From NCBI GenBank assembly GCA_016808115.1, contig JAEQBH010004564.1:248001-312000 (forward strand): 64,000 nt of DNA, given 5' to 3'. The stretch comes from Tetrastigma voinierianum. Lineage: Eukaryota; Streptophyta; Magnoliopsida; Vitales; Vitaceae. Positions 12,000-22,663 of the stretch are shown here, in pieces. A model generated the notes under the pieces. The model was given only the letters and a program-made list of their open reading frames with translations. It did not search any database and was not told the DNA's origin. The stretch's first letter is position 1. The number at the start of each line of letters is the position of its first letter. A program made the translations under genes and the position numbers.

Positions 12000-12540
12000 A
12001 ATGTTTTGTTAGGACCACCTTATGATACATGGTTAATTGTTGTTGTTGAATGTCATCCATTTTTGTTGTTTGTGCTTTGCTTTACTTGTTCTCTTGGCTA
12101 TGTTTAGACTTGTTTTTTTAAGTTTTAAAGCTGAACCAATTTTATTACTGTCATTTTGTTTTTTAAATAGAGCTTGCCTCCTATATGAATAAATATATAG
12201 GAAGTTGATGTGTCATTTTGCTCCTCGATGGAAGCTAGGTACCAAGGAATTCACACATGAGGAGAGGCATGCTTGCATGCATTCATTCATTTTTCTTGTT
12301 GGTGCCAACCCATATGATGATGTTTACTTGAGTAGCCTTAATACACTATTGTGCTGATGTTAATCTATAGGTGTTGCTAACTAAACAGGAGGAGATGATA
12401 AAAGAGACTGAATTGGGCAAAACATTATGCTATGCCTTTCCTTCTAATTCCCTTGTGTGTTTGTGAAAGGTTCTGCTTTTGTTGTTTTGAGGTAACTGAT
12501 ATTTGTGTATTTTTAATTTGAAATATGTTTTTATCACCTT
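12000..12540 (+). other. RPS2 3' UTR and downstream DNA
   Basis: T-rich sequence with AATAAA-like words near 12187-12195 (GAATAAATA), suitable as a polyadenylation region. No further ORF is supported. Confidence 0.45.
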
Positions 12541-13010
12541 TTAAAGGTAACTAGGTTGGTGTAACACCTTGGGGGTGTGCTCACCCAATCGTCGTAACCA
12601 TCCCTATCTATCGCCATTGGTTCAAGTTTCCTCAGGATCTCCACCATTAGAGGTGTACTTGGCTGGTAATTTTAGGGCACTTTTGAGTCGAGGTGTGAGC
12701 ACAAGTTGGCCCGGACTGCTATGAGGTTACCCATTCATTGTAACCCAATTCCTATCATCGTTGGTTTGAGTTTCCTCAGGACCTCCACCATTGGAGATTT
12801 ACTTGGCTGGTAATTTCAGGGCTTTGTTGGTTACCCAATCATCATAATCCCATCGTCCTGGTTCGAGTTTTTGTAAAACCTCCATCATTGGAGGTTTAAG
12901 GTTTACTTGGCTGGTAATTTTAGGATACTATTAAAGTAGGGTGTGCTGATTGGCTCGGTGTGTGCTCAAGTTGGCCCGGAGTGTGACGGTTATAGAAAAA
13001 TCATCTCTTT
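12540..13010 (+). repeat. Tandem SINE-like array, about three units
   Basis: Three diverged units share the words GGTTCRAGTTT (B-box like), CCTCCACCATTGGAGG-type short palindromes, TACTTGGCTGGTAATTT and CAAGTTGGCCCGG. Units begin near 12565, 12720 and 12830. The B-box-like word and the terminal GTTGGCCCGG...GGTTATAGAAAAA suggest a tRNA-derived SINE that amplified in tandem. The internal hairpin is conserved between units. Confidence 0.6.
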
Positions 13011-13582
13011 ACATCCGTGAGGTAAGAAGGCCTTGCAGAATGCAGATATAGGCAAAGAGGTATGGCCTTGTAAAATGTGACTAGTCGTACATACATTCTT
13101 AGGTTAACTTGTTAGAACTACTTTTATCAAATTAGCATAATCCATTTCATTGAGTGGCTTGGAGCTAAGGTTTAGGAGGATCAGATGAAACTTGATGTTT
13201 GAACTTGGCTTATTTCATTATTATTTTTTAAATCCCAAGAAAGTTTTATGAAGTGTTTTTATGTAGTTGTATAAGGTGTTATCATAAAATTTTAAAATAT
13301 AAAAATTATTTTACAAATTTCTAAACCGTATTAATATTTAATAGATCATTTTCATAGTCTTGTTTCACCCAAAAAACAAAAAGGAACATTTTCACGTTTG
13401 AACTTTGAACCCTCAATGTTTCAGAATAAATAAATAAAAATAAAATTTGTAAATTCATGCCTACACTAAAAAAAAAAAAAAAAAATATTATTATTGTTAA
13501 ATAAAAGGGTTTCTAAAAATAAAATTTTATCTATAAATTTAAGTATGAAAGCTAAATTTTATGAAATATTATTTATTATTTA
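13011..13582. other. AT-rich intergenic stretch
   Basis: Low-complexity AT-rich DNA with an A run near 13468-13485. No gene is seen. It ends where the LTR composite begins. Confidence 0.5.
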
Positions 13583-14080
13583 TGATTGGGGTTAAAAAAT
13601 AGGCGTGCAAGCATTCTTCACTAAGTCGAAGCGAGGATTTAAAAAGAGATTTGCGAGGCCTTCCCAAGTCGAAGCGGGATTGAAAGAGGCATAGCGGGTC
13701 AGGTAAAACGGCGGAGCTGCAGCGTCAGGCCGAAGCGAAGGCAGGTTCATCCATCAGGACCGATAACACGGAGCGAAAACCGTATCATATAAATCGAATC
13801 AATTTAGTGATAAGGAGTAGGATATTCGCAGTAACTACTACTCACTCTTGGAGCAGTGAGCACTCAAGCGATTATCGATAGACCTCGAATTGTAATCTTT
13901 AATAAAGTATCATCGGCTTTAGATAACCGATACGTAGTGTAGTTGATTACTGCATTTTATCCTTATGAATCAAAAAACAAGGCATATCGGTAAAGAAGCG
14001 GCGTAGGCGAAAGCGCTGAGAAATTACACACCTCGGAATACGAAAATTCATGCTTCATTATTCTTTATTTCAAAGAAAAT
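13583..14080 (+). repeat. Left LTR-like direct repeat
   Basis: Shares an ordered series of words with 21327-21870 (see the composite entry). It contains TTTAATAAAG near 13902 as a possible polyadenylation signal. The end is uncertain because similarity fades after about 14030. Confidence 0.5.
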
Positions 14081-14879
14081 ACAATTGATTGAGAAGTTGG
14101 TGACGGTGTCATCTCTTACATGCCCAGGAGCGAACGGTACAAGCGGCTCCTCGAAAAAAAAAATCTCGAAGAGAGAAAGGAAGAGAAGAGAGAGTGCGAA
14201 CAGGAGGGGAAAAGGAGAAGGAAGAAATAAGATAAAGGGGAAAGAAGAAAGAAAAAGGAGAAAATGGAGAGAGCGGTACTAAAAAGTTAACTGCTTTAGT
14301 CTGTACTTACTCCGGATGCATTCCCTAGCACGGCTTCGTCATCGAACGTAACTAAGGAATAACATAACTCCCACAAGGGAGGAACTAGGGAAAACCACAA
14401 CTCCTACAAGTAGAAGACCTTCGGAACCAAACACCAGCTCAAGATCTGAGGCAAGCCTCTACTTGATAGCGGCCCGAGCCTTGACACTTCATCGTATGCG
14501 GATCCCGATTACGCTAAGGGATGAAGGTTGACGTGAGCTCCATCCGCAGAGAAATTAAGCTATTTGTAAGAAGCGAGGGCGCTCGGGTCGTGCGTCGTTC
14601 AAATTCTCCTTAAAAGCCCAGCGATCAACTACCAGCGCCTTTGAAGAATTCAAATAAGTAGTAATGCGCGGTAGCGTCGCCTGGCCCGTAATTCCGGTTC
14701 GAGCGGGCCGTGTAGCCCGCAGACGAACGTGAAACCTCGGCCGGCTTCGGTTTTAAGTCGCGCGATATTCCAATTCTCCGTAAAATCGCATTAAAGTTAC
14801 CCGCACCTTTCCAAGAGAAGGAAGTCAAATCGGCCATATAGCCGCGGGGCCTTTCACGAGGGCACAACGGCTGGTTTGA

Positions 14880-15740
14880 AGAGCTCAAGCGCTCGGCTAA
14901 GGCCTTGTAGCCCGGGGGGCCAATTCGGCTTAGGCATATTGGCCCGCGGGCCTCGTGACTCGGTTTTTCGAAGAGCTTAGCCCCTTTCAGTATTGGGTCT
15001 TGTGGCGGGAGCCGGTTCGGCTCGACGGGGCTCAGCCCGGGCCTTAACGACTCAATTTCGAAGAGCTCAAGCTGCCGACTAAGGTCTTACATAACGGGAG
15101 CGGAGTTAGTTGAGGCGTATTAGCCGGAGCCTCAATGCTTCCGGTTTGAGGCTGACTAAGGCCTTGTAGCCCGAGCCGGTTCGGCTCGGGCATTTTAGCC
15201 AGGCCTCGGCTCGGTTTCGAGCTCGGCCGCTCGAGCTAAGGCCTTGTGGCTCGGGAATGGGTTCAGCTCAAGCGGATTAGCCCGGGCCTCGGCGACTTAG
15301 TTTTCGAAGGCTCGGCCTTTCAGCTAAGACTGCTTGGCCAGCCCAGTCGGGTTCGGTTCTGGCTTGAGTAGCCAGCGGGGCGTAGCGGCTCGGTTTTCGA
15401 AGGCTCAGTGCTCATGCTCGGCCGCTCCGCCAAGGCCCGCCTTAGCCCGAGTCGATTGTTTCGACGAATTAGCGCGGGCCTCCAGCGGCTTAGTTTGAAG
15501 CCCAGCGCGCTCAGCCCAGGCCTTGTAGGCGAGAACTGTTTAGTACCAGACGAATTAGCCAGGCCTCGGCTCGGTTCGAAGAGCCTCAAGCTGCTCAGCT
15601 AAGGCCTTGTAGCCCGAGGGCGATTCGGCTCGAGCGAATTAGCCCTGAAGCCTTAGCGACTTTCGGTTTTCAAGACCTCGGCTCGCTGACTAAGGCCTCG
15701 TAACCCGAAGGGCGAGTCGGTTCGGTAATTAACCTGAGGA
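14880..15740. repeat. GC-rich tandem array, ~85-bp unit, about ten diverged copies
   Basis: The unit is marked by a GCTAAGGCCTTGTAGCCCG-like word recurring near 14897, 15083, 15151, 15236, 15319, 15430, 15513, 15598 and 15689. Between these are RTTCGGCTCGRGC, ATTAGCC, GGCCTCGGC and GGTTTTCGAAGAGCTC-like words. Spacing is mostly 83-91 bases, with one ~186 double gap. Copies differ by substitutions and small indels. It lies between the left LTR and the antisense ORF. Internal tandem repeats are a known habit of Tat/Ogre-type elements. Confidence 0.75.
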
Positions 15741-15805
15741 AATGATTAGGGGTAAAGTGAGAGATAGAAAATTGGGTATCAGGTGGGTTTGAGGCAAGGA
15801 ACGAA

Positions 15806-18009
15806 TTACATATATCGGTTCCAGCCAAGGTAAAAAAAAAAAAAAACAAGCAAAATTGTACAAGGAGGCTCAGTCGTCAAGCGCGGGATTAGGAGCAGAA
15901 GGTGAAGAAGGGGAGCGGGCCTCGGGGCGGCTAACTCTCCAGAGCAGTAAGCGGAAAATGACTCTTTTGCCTCCTCGTCGTTGGGAATATCAAAATTAAG
16001 GTCCAAGCCCGGGTAGGTGTTAGCAACCCTCCTCTGGAAAGCAAGCCATCCAGAAGCCCACTTAGTGCAAGCCTCGTCCCTCAAACTTGCTATCGCTCAA
16101 GTCCTACGAGGAGCATTGAAGTTTCACGCGCCTGCGAAGGTCCCTACCCAGCGTGGCACTCATCGTGGCGTTTAATAGAGCTCTCGGCGAAAACTTCCGC
16201 AGAGTGGGGCTTTGTCTAGCGACCTTTGCTTTATTCACAGCATGACTCATCTCCTAGCGGCTTGCGGCTCTTCCTCGGACTACTCATGACTCGATACGGG
16301 ATGTTTGCGGTTCTTCTGCTTCTTTTTAGAAGCTGCGTGCAGGCGACTGCGGCTATCCTGGCCCACTTGCACGCGGTCGTTGCAGGCGTCTGCGGCCATC
16401 ACGACCTCCTGGCTTCGCCCTCAGTGACTCTTAAGCCATCTCGAGCCTTCTCTTCTCTACCCTCGGCCCGCGCTCGCGCCATCGAAGTATGCCTCAGGTC
16501 GGACTTGAGCTTCACGGCTTTCTCTGTCTTATTTTGCATCTGAGCTAGCAGTTCAGCTCGCTCAGAGGTAAGAGAAGTCACTCTAACTTTATAGGCTCTA
16601 ACGGCTTTGACATAACCTCGTTCGATCGGCCTTTTGCCAAACTCTTGGATGGGTAGCGAATTTGGAGTACCCGACATAGAATTCGTCTGACTCAAAGATC
16701 GAGGCAAGCAGTAGGTTGCGAAGAGGAACTTCTGGGAGCGACCGCGGAGGATAGAGCGAAATCCTCCTCAGCGGGTAGGACACCCGACCTCTTGAGATCG
16801 AATCCCACGAGGATGGATGAGACCGCGCCCGATGCTTGGCTTCGGCGTTGGAGGAAGCGAGAATCCTCATCCCCATCGGCCGGGCGCTTCCTCCTCCCGG
16901 GTCTTCCGCTATCGAAGGAGGCTCAGCGCTCTGCGCGGGAGGAGACTCAAGGCGAGATGGGCGCAACGCCTCAAGCCAGGCTCGGCGACCCTCAGGAATC
17001 TTTGACCTTGCGACCGGCGGGCTTGAGTTGTGCACTGGCGCTCTTGGAACCTCGTAGGAGATGGCGGTGCCTTGCACTTGGGCGTAGGCGGAGGCGATCG
17101 AAGGCACGTTCGACCCTCGAGGGCTTTACTGGGGCCGGATTGACTCTTTTCGAGGGGTCTCGAGACTTCGGCTTCACGCTGAGACCCTCACGGACCGCGT
17201 CTGCTTAGAAACTGAGAAGCTGCCGCCCAGTGGGCTTAATGACCAGGGGCCTCTCGTAGGAAGGAACTTCATAATGGATGGAAGTGAAGGCCTCAGTAGA
17301 AGGTCGGAAGACTTGGCCGGAAGACCACTGGAATGTCAGGCCTAATAGCTCGGGAGTAAACACGCGGAGGCGTTTGGTAACCCCAGGCTTCCGTCCTGTC
17401 TTCGAGAATTTGCGATCCGGGGCGGGCGCGAAGAAGCGCGGCCGTGCAAAGTTAGGGATACCTTATAATCACGCGAAGACTGGAGCGAGCAAAGCGAAAC
17501 AAAGCTCCGCGTAGATTCTCGAAGTGGTCGGGCAGTGGGCGCCAGTGTGTCTTCCCGGTCAGTGGGATCATACTCCCAACGGTGGCCACCGACAAAAAAG
17601 TAGCGTTCTTTCCAAAAATTTTGGGATGACGGGAGATCCAAGATGATCAACGGAGCGCTGGAATGCTTAGATAAATAAAGGAAGCCCTCAGCGGCTTCCT
17701 TCACATTAAAGAGGTCAAGGAATAGAGCTATCTTGGGAGCGCTGACCACTTATCTTTAAAAAACCAATAGCAACCAATCGAAATACCACAGAAGTTGAAG
17801 GCTGGCGAGAGAGCGACGATTTAATCTTCCGTAAAACCCTTTTTATAAGGCATGCGAGAGAAAACGGAGTGAATTCTGGCGCATCTCGAAGCCCAGCGCC
17901 TTTGTCTTGGGCACTTGAGCAAACATAGGAGGTGATACGTCGGGACAGGCACGGGCGCTAAACGAGGGGCTGTGTCGTCTTGCGGGCTTCCCATATAAAG
18001 GCTGACCAC
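15806..18009 (-). pseudogene. Antisense retrotransposon ORF with PF04195-like domain and coiled coil, broken
   Basis: Read on the minus strand, this is a degraded protein in several frames. The N-terminal part (17870-17821) has MPYKKGFTED. The part 17749-17342 has the region ending FWKERYFFVGGHRWEY, which resembles the end of the PF04195 'putative gypsy type transposon' domain. A Ser/Pro/Arg-rich linker follows. The block 16707-16399 has a coiled-coil-like stretch (LTSERAELLAQMQNKTEKAVKLK by key residues). The block 16084-15806 has WLAFQRRVANTYPGLDLNF and an acidic tail, typical of the C-terminus of such proteins. No enzymatic function is known for the family. It is antisense to the flanking LTRs, as expected of a Tat-lineage antisense ORF. 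At least four frame changes make it non-coding as read. Confidence 0.6.
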
Positions 18010-18077
18010 CTTGCTAGGACCGCGCCGGGCGTTGCATGCGTGGGCTCGAGATATTCGGGCCCCGCGGGATATTTAAT

Positions 18078-20770
18078 TAGGGATCTCAATGACAGGCGAG
18101 GCCGGCAGTAGGCCCACGGGATTAGGCCGCGGCGTGTTCGGGCGGGCACATCTTCGTTGGCCGGTCCCAGCCGGTAGGCCCGAACGAATTTAATTTTTTA
18201 AAGCCTGACCCGACCAGCCGGGCTTTATCTTGCCGGGCTGACGGGTTGAGATGTTGGACCGGGCCGGGGATGACAGTGAATGGGCCCCCCCCGAGGAATG
18301 ATGGGCACGATTGGCGGGAGTGAAGGGGCAAGCAGGCCCAGTGGCGGGCACAGACTAGTGGGCGGCTGTGGCACTGTAAACCCACCCCATGACCAGGTTG
18401 GCTACTCCCCTCCCATCCTTTTTTTTTTTTTTTTTTAAAGAAAAAATTGATATATTCTAAAAATAAAAATATTATACAAATATGTGAAAAAATTAACTAG
18501 AAGGGGGGTTTAATATTTTAAAATTTTGACAAGTGGTTTCAATAATATGAAATATTTTTCTACAAATTGTAAAGTAATTTTTAAAATAAAGAAAAGTCAT
18601 TTTTAAAATAATTTTGCCAATATATAAATATTTTTAAAATAAAGTAATCAAAATAATAGTATGTCTATATTTTTACAACAAAATATTTTCTTATAAAAGT
18701 ATAAATATTATTTTTGAGAAACAAAAACTATTATTATATTTATAATTAATTTATGTTATTTGCGTTTTCATTGAGACCCTCATTTAAGTAATAATGGCAA
18801 TGAAGTGTTTTGCAACAAGTACAAAAGGTAAAAGAAAGGAGAGATATCCTGATTAAGTGTTAGTATGAGCGGTGTTTAAATGTCGAACATGGTGTTTATA
18901 AAATATATTTTTAGTATAATATTTTATTAATAATTTTAATATGGATAATTGAATGTGCATCTTAACTGGTCAGTATCAAATCGTTAAGCGAAAACTTAGT
19001 TGAATATGGAATTTTTTGATAGAATAAAATAATTTTAGAAAATAATAAAAAAAAGAAATAAAAGCGAATGTAAAATTTGTGTGAAGCTTAGCAGTGGTGG
19101 ATCAAATTCAGTATGAGTCGTTTAAAAAACCTTATTGAACGATGTAAACTAGCGTAATGTAGATATTAGAAATTATATGCAATTAGGTAAAGATGAATGT
19201 GGAAATTTAAGCAGCATTTTAACATGATGAGTGTTTGTTGTGAAGGAATGATTGATTACATGTGGAAGTGAAACAATGCACTAATATGATGGAAGCGTGA
19301 TTATTCAAAAGCAGATTTCAAGCGTTGATTAATCATGATTGAGGTTCAGAAATCTTGTTAAAGATATATTATGAAAAAATTTCAAACAGAACGAGAAAAT
19401 TTAAAACAATATTTTGCAAATTTTGAAGGAAAATTCATTTGCGTCGATATTTGGGCGTTTTAATGCGTAGAGGCTTTATGTGATACTTCTTTACCGTTAT
19501 ATAGATCTTGAATGGATGTTAAATAAAAGAATAATTTCATTTAAAACGATAAATCTTTACGTAATGGTAAAAATATGTGACTTTAATAAATGATAAAATT
19601 ATAGATTTAGGTAAGTGATAAAATATTTACAATAACATTAGATAATCTTGAATAATGATGTACTTGTCTAAAATTAAAAGATTTTGGCGAATAAAAGATG
19701 ATCGATTACAAAATTATTTCGCGTCGTTGTTGTGCACATATTTTAAATTTGATTGTAAAAGATGGATTAAAACAAGTTGATAGCAATTAGCACATTAGAA
19801 AAAAATTAGAGACATTGCATATAATATTAATTGTTCCCAAGCAAAACATGAATTATTTTTGATTGTTCAAGAAGTGTAAATATGTGAGAAAAAAATATAA
19901 GTTTAGGCATCTGCGTAGATGGAATTCTACTTATAAGCTTTACAAAATATTCTGAAATATAAAAAAGTAATACCACAATTATACGAAATCTGATTATCAC
20001 AATAATAATATTGATGTGGATGTATTAAATGATTATGATTGGCGCGTACGGATCTTCTCACGAGATCTTTTGAAATTTTGATCATGACGAAATAATTTTT
20101 TTGTAGTGTGTATTATGATATTATCGGCTTAGCGTCGGTTCGTTATTGCGTGATCGTGTTCGAAGAATTTGAGCCCAGTGGTGATATAGAGAACAAAAAA
20201 TATCGAGGCGTGAATGGATCACAAGATAGTTAAATCACCCGAGAAAATAATGATTAAAATATTTTATTGGAAATGTATATTGTATTTTTATTTACTATGG
20301 TTCAGAAAAGTACAAATGATTTGACAAATAAGTAGGTGTCCTTTAGTTGGGATGCTTATTTTGTAGTGATGTAAACTTTTAAATGCGTTTAAATATAATT
20401 ATATTTGATTAATAAAATTTAAAATGATGTATTTTTTATTTTGAATTATTTTAAAGAGCTTCTTTTATTTAAGCTTGAATCTGATTTAAATAAAAAACTT
20501 CATTAGGGGTTCTGGGCTTTTAGGCGGGCTTTTAAGTGGGCACATGGGCGGACTACGTGCGGGCTGATAGACGGGGCTTTTAGACGAGCCTCGGCGGGCC
20601 TCTAAGTGGAACCCCACAGCGGAGGCTTATGGGCGGAGCCTTTGGGTGGAGAAGCCACAGGCGGGCTTTTGGGGGGCGGGGGGCTGCGGGGCGAGGCACA
20701 AAAGCCCGTGATTCGAGCGCCTGGCGTAGGGCTGAAAATGGGGGCCCACGACCGGGCTGCCAGCCACCTA
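18078..20770 (+). mobile_element. hAT-superfamily DNA transposon, degraded
   Basis: An AT-rich core with hAT transposase similarity is flanked by GC-rich subterminal zones (18090-18380 and 20510-20760) full of GGGC/GCCC words, as is usual for plant Ac-like hATs. The left end TAGGGATCTCAATGAC (18078) and the right end GCTGCCAGCCACCTA (ending 20770) are weak inverted matches. No 8-bp target duplication could be confirmed. It sits inside the LTR composite, so it inserted later. Confidence 0.65.
18770..20260 (+). pseudogene. hAT transposase remnant
   Basis: Broken plus-strand coding blocks follow the order of a plant hAT transposase. Near 19340-19440 is RNLVKDIL..KFQTERENLKQYFANFEGKI (key words). 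At 19722-19790 is RRCCAHILNLIVKDGLKQVD, the signature before the second catalytic region. At 19914-19940 is TRWNSTYKL, typical of the insertion domain. Near 20030-20090 is DWR..F. Stops and frame changes are frequent. A BED-type zinc finger may be present near 18790-18830 but is not convincing. The transposase would cut and paste the element; this copy cannot encode one as written. Confidence 0.75.
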
Positions 20771-21326
20771 AACGAGGCTGGGCGAGGCAGGCGGGCGGCG
20801 AACCCCCCAGCCGGGCCTCGGGCTCAGGGCTTTTGGGAGATCACTATATTTGTCTGCATCCAGTTTTATCGCCCCTTGCATCTGTGAGAGGGGCTTGACC
20901 GGACCCGTAGAATACGAAGTTGGACGAAACCTAACGAAGCTAGCCACGGCGCCTGTAGATTCCACTTTCGAAGAAAGGCGAAGAAGGAGAAGGCGTCACC
21001 AGGTCCACAGGAACATAATGAAAAGGGTGACTAGCGAGTATTACAAAACACGAAGAAATTACGAACAAATGATCAGACGAGTTTCAAGAAAAAAAAAGAA
21101 GCGCCGGCTTCGCGAGAGAAGGAAAAACTGAATATCGAGGAGCAAGCGATCTTGCTTGTTAAGAGGATGTTACCAGCGAAAGAAGCTAGAGGAAATAAGT
21201 GCGAAAGTCGAAAAGTCATCATTACCACATGACATTTGATGGCGACAAAACCCAACAAGCCGTCCATAGCGGCCGTAGTCGCCCCACGGTCGAGAAGCGT
21301 CTGGCCGCGGCTCGCCGTAACCCGAG
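20771..21326 (+). other. Interior of the LTR composite right of the hAT insertion
   Basis: A short Arg/Lys-rich ORF region (20950-21128, ending RRLRERRKN) resembles in composition the basic stretch at 14150-14282 near the left LTR. A purine-rich GAGGGTGGGGCGAC (about 21324-21337) just at the start of the right LTR is a polypurine-tract candidate. No domain is recognised. Confidence 0.35.
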
Positions 21327-21870
21327 GGTGGGGCGACGATTGAGTTTAAAAAATAGGTCTTGAGCTGCTACTAAGTCCGAAGCAGATTGAAGGGCTTATA
21401 GCGGGCCCGATTAAAGCGACACGGCTCACGCGGGCCGAAAGCAGGGCCGGGCTCATCCGTCTAAGGCTAGATAACGCGGGGCTTCAGAAAGAACATATCC
21501 ACACTCATCAAAATCAAATCTCTCGCCGATAAGGAAGTAGGATAATTCTCAAATATTTGCTTTCTAATTATCCATATTAATCGACAATTGATAAGGAAAA
21601 ACCCCATCCAATAAGAGAGTCTTTATCATGCATCCCCAATTGGGAAAATCGTTGTATAAATAAGGCGTCGATGAAGAATGCGCGCTAAATTTCATTATAC
21701 AGCGGTTGATCTTATAACCCCATTTGGAAAAGAAATGGCTTGAAGCGTGGAGGCAGCGGGCGGCGCCGTCGCTTAGTTTCTTGTTTGCGAGAGAATCGGT
21801 GTCGAGAGTTAACGGATCGGCCCGGTAATTCGGCTCGCTCGGCCCGGGTTCAGATTGAAAAAGACGCCAT
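21327..21870 (+). repeat. Right LTR-like direct repeat
   Basis: Ordered similarity to 13583-14080. It has a clear TATA box (TGTATAAATAAGG, near 21654). The right end is uncertain; AT-rich unique DNA resumes after about 21865. Confidence 0.5.
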
Positions 21871-22329
21871 TAATTTATAAATATAATTATGTAAAATACA
21901 AATGCAGAAATGCCTTGTACATATTTTGAATAAGATCAAAAGTCAAAAGAAAAGCTTTGAACATATTTTCCATATTTTTAATAAGATGAGAACAATTGGA
22001 ACATTTAGCTTTGAACATGTTTTCCACAGTTTTGATAAGATGAGAACAACTGAAACAATTTTAAAACATAAAAAGTTAAGGTCGGATTGGTGTTTGCTTT
22101 TGAAAATTGCTTCTAAGAATAGTTTTCTAAGAACAACATTTGGATGTTTTTTGAAAATTTTTGTTATTGTGTGAATTTAATGTTTTTTTACGTTAATAAA
22201 AAACAACTAAGGAATGGAATGTGTTCTGCTTGTATTTTTGAGAGAGAAACAGTTTTCAAGAACATGAATTAGGTCATTTCTAAGTGCATTCTCGTATTTT
22301 GATTTCTATGTCCCCGAAAATACGAAACA

Positions 22330-22663
22330 ATCATTAACCCAGACACGTGGAGACTCACCATTGGATGAAAATTTCTCTCGCGGAGCATACAAATTATTTT
22401 GTTAATTCCAGTTTATTTTGTGCATTCAGAAAACAACCAAGAATCGGAGAAGACTCCCAACGACTTCCCTCTGAGCTTTCGATTCCGCGGTCTCGCTCTC
22501 TTTTTTTTCTACGCGGAAATCGAAAGACTCAGACACCGGAATCCCTAAATCTGCCGCCTTTTTCCAATCCTTAACACCAAAAGAAAAGAAAAAAAAAAAA
22601 GGACTAACAACAATAATCGTCGTTCCAATTTTGACATTTCATTGCTGGGAATCCATTCTTGAA
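22330..22663 (+). promoter_or_regulatory. SAP gene proximal promoter/5' UTR with G-box
   Basis: A GACACGTGG G-box/ABRE-like core (CACGTG at 22344-22349) lies about 315 bases upstream of the start codon. G-boxes bind bZIP and bHLH factors and are common in stress-induced plant genes, which fits the downstream stress-associated protein. The rest is pyrimidine-rich leader with an A run before 22600. An in-frame ATG at 22631 would add 11 residues not typical of the family. Confidence 0.5.

Larger units (their letters stand above)
13583..21870 (+). mobile_element. Non-autonomous LTR-flanked composite with antisense PF04195-type ORF and nested hAT
   Basis: Two diverged direct repeats bound the region (about 13583-14080 and 21327-21870). 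Both begin with a GATTG..TTAAAAAATAGG block. Both then carry GCGGG, GGCCGAA.GC and TCATCC.TC words, a GATAA(C)RCGG block and GATAAGG(A)AGTAGGATA. A TGTATAAATAAGG TATA box (near 21654) in the right copy and AATAAAG in the left copy indicate plus-oriented LTRs. No gag, protease, RT or integrase is visible between them. The interior holds a purine-rich stretch (14140-14280), a GC-rich ~85-bp tandem array, an antisense ORF related to PF04195 (putative gypsy-type transposon), and a hAT transposon. Antisense extra ORFs of this kind are known from the Tat lineage (for example Grande). The element is best read as a defective Tat derivative; boundaries are approximate. Confidence 0.6.

Noticed and set aside
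16598..17208. Long overlapping ORFs of 138 and 169 residues on opposite strands
   Set aside because: GC-rich decayed retrotransposon ORF sequence produces long open frames by chance; only the coiled-coil and PF04195-like pieces are supported.
18078..20770. 8-bp target-site duplication for the hAT element
   Set aside because: The bases outside the candidate ends (TATTTAAT and AACGAGGC) do not match, so no duplication is claimed.
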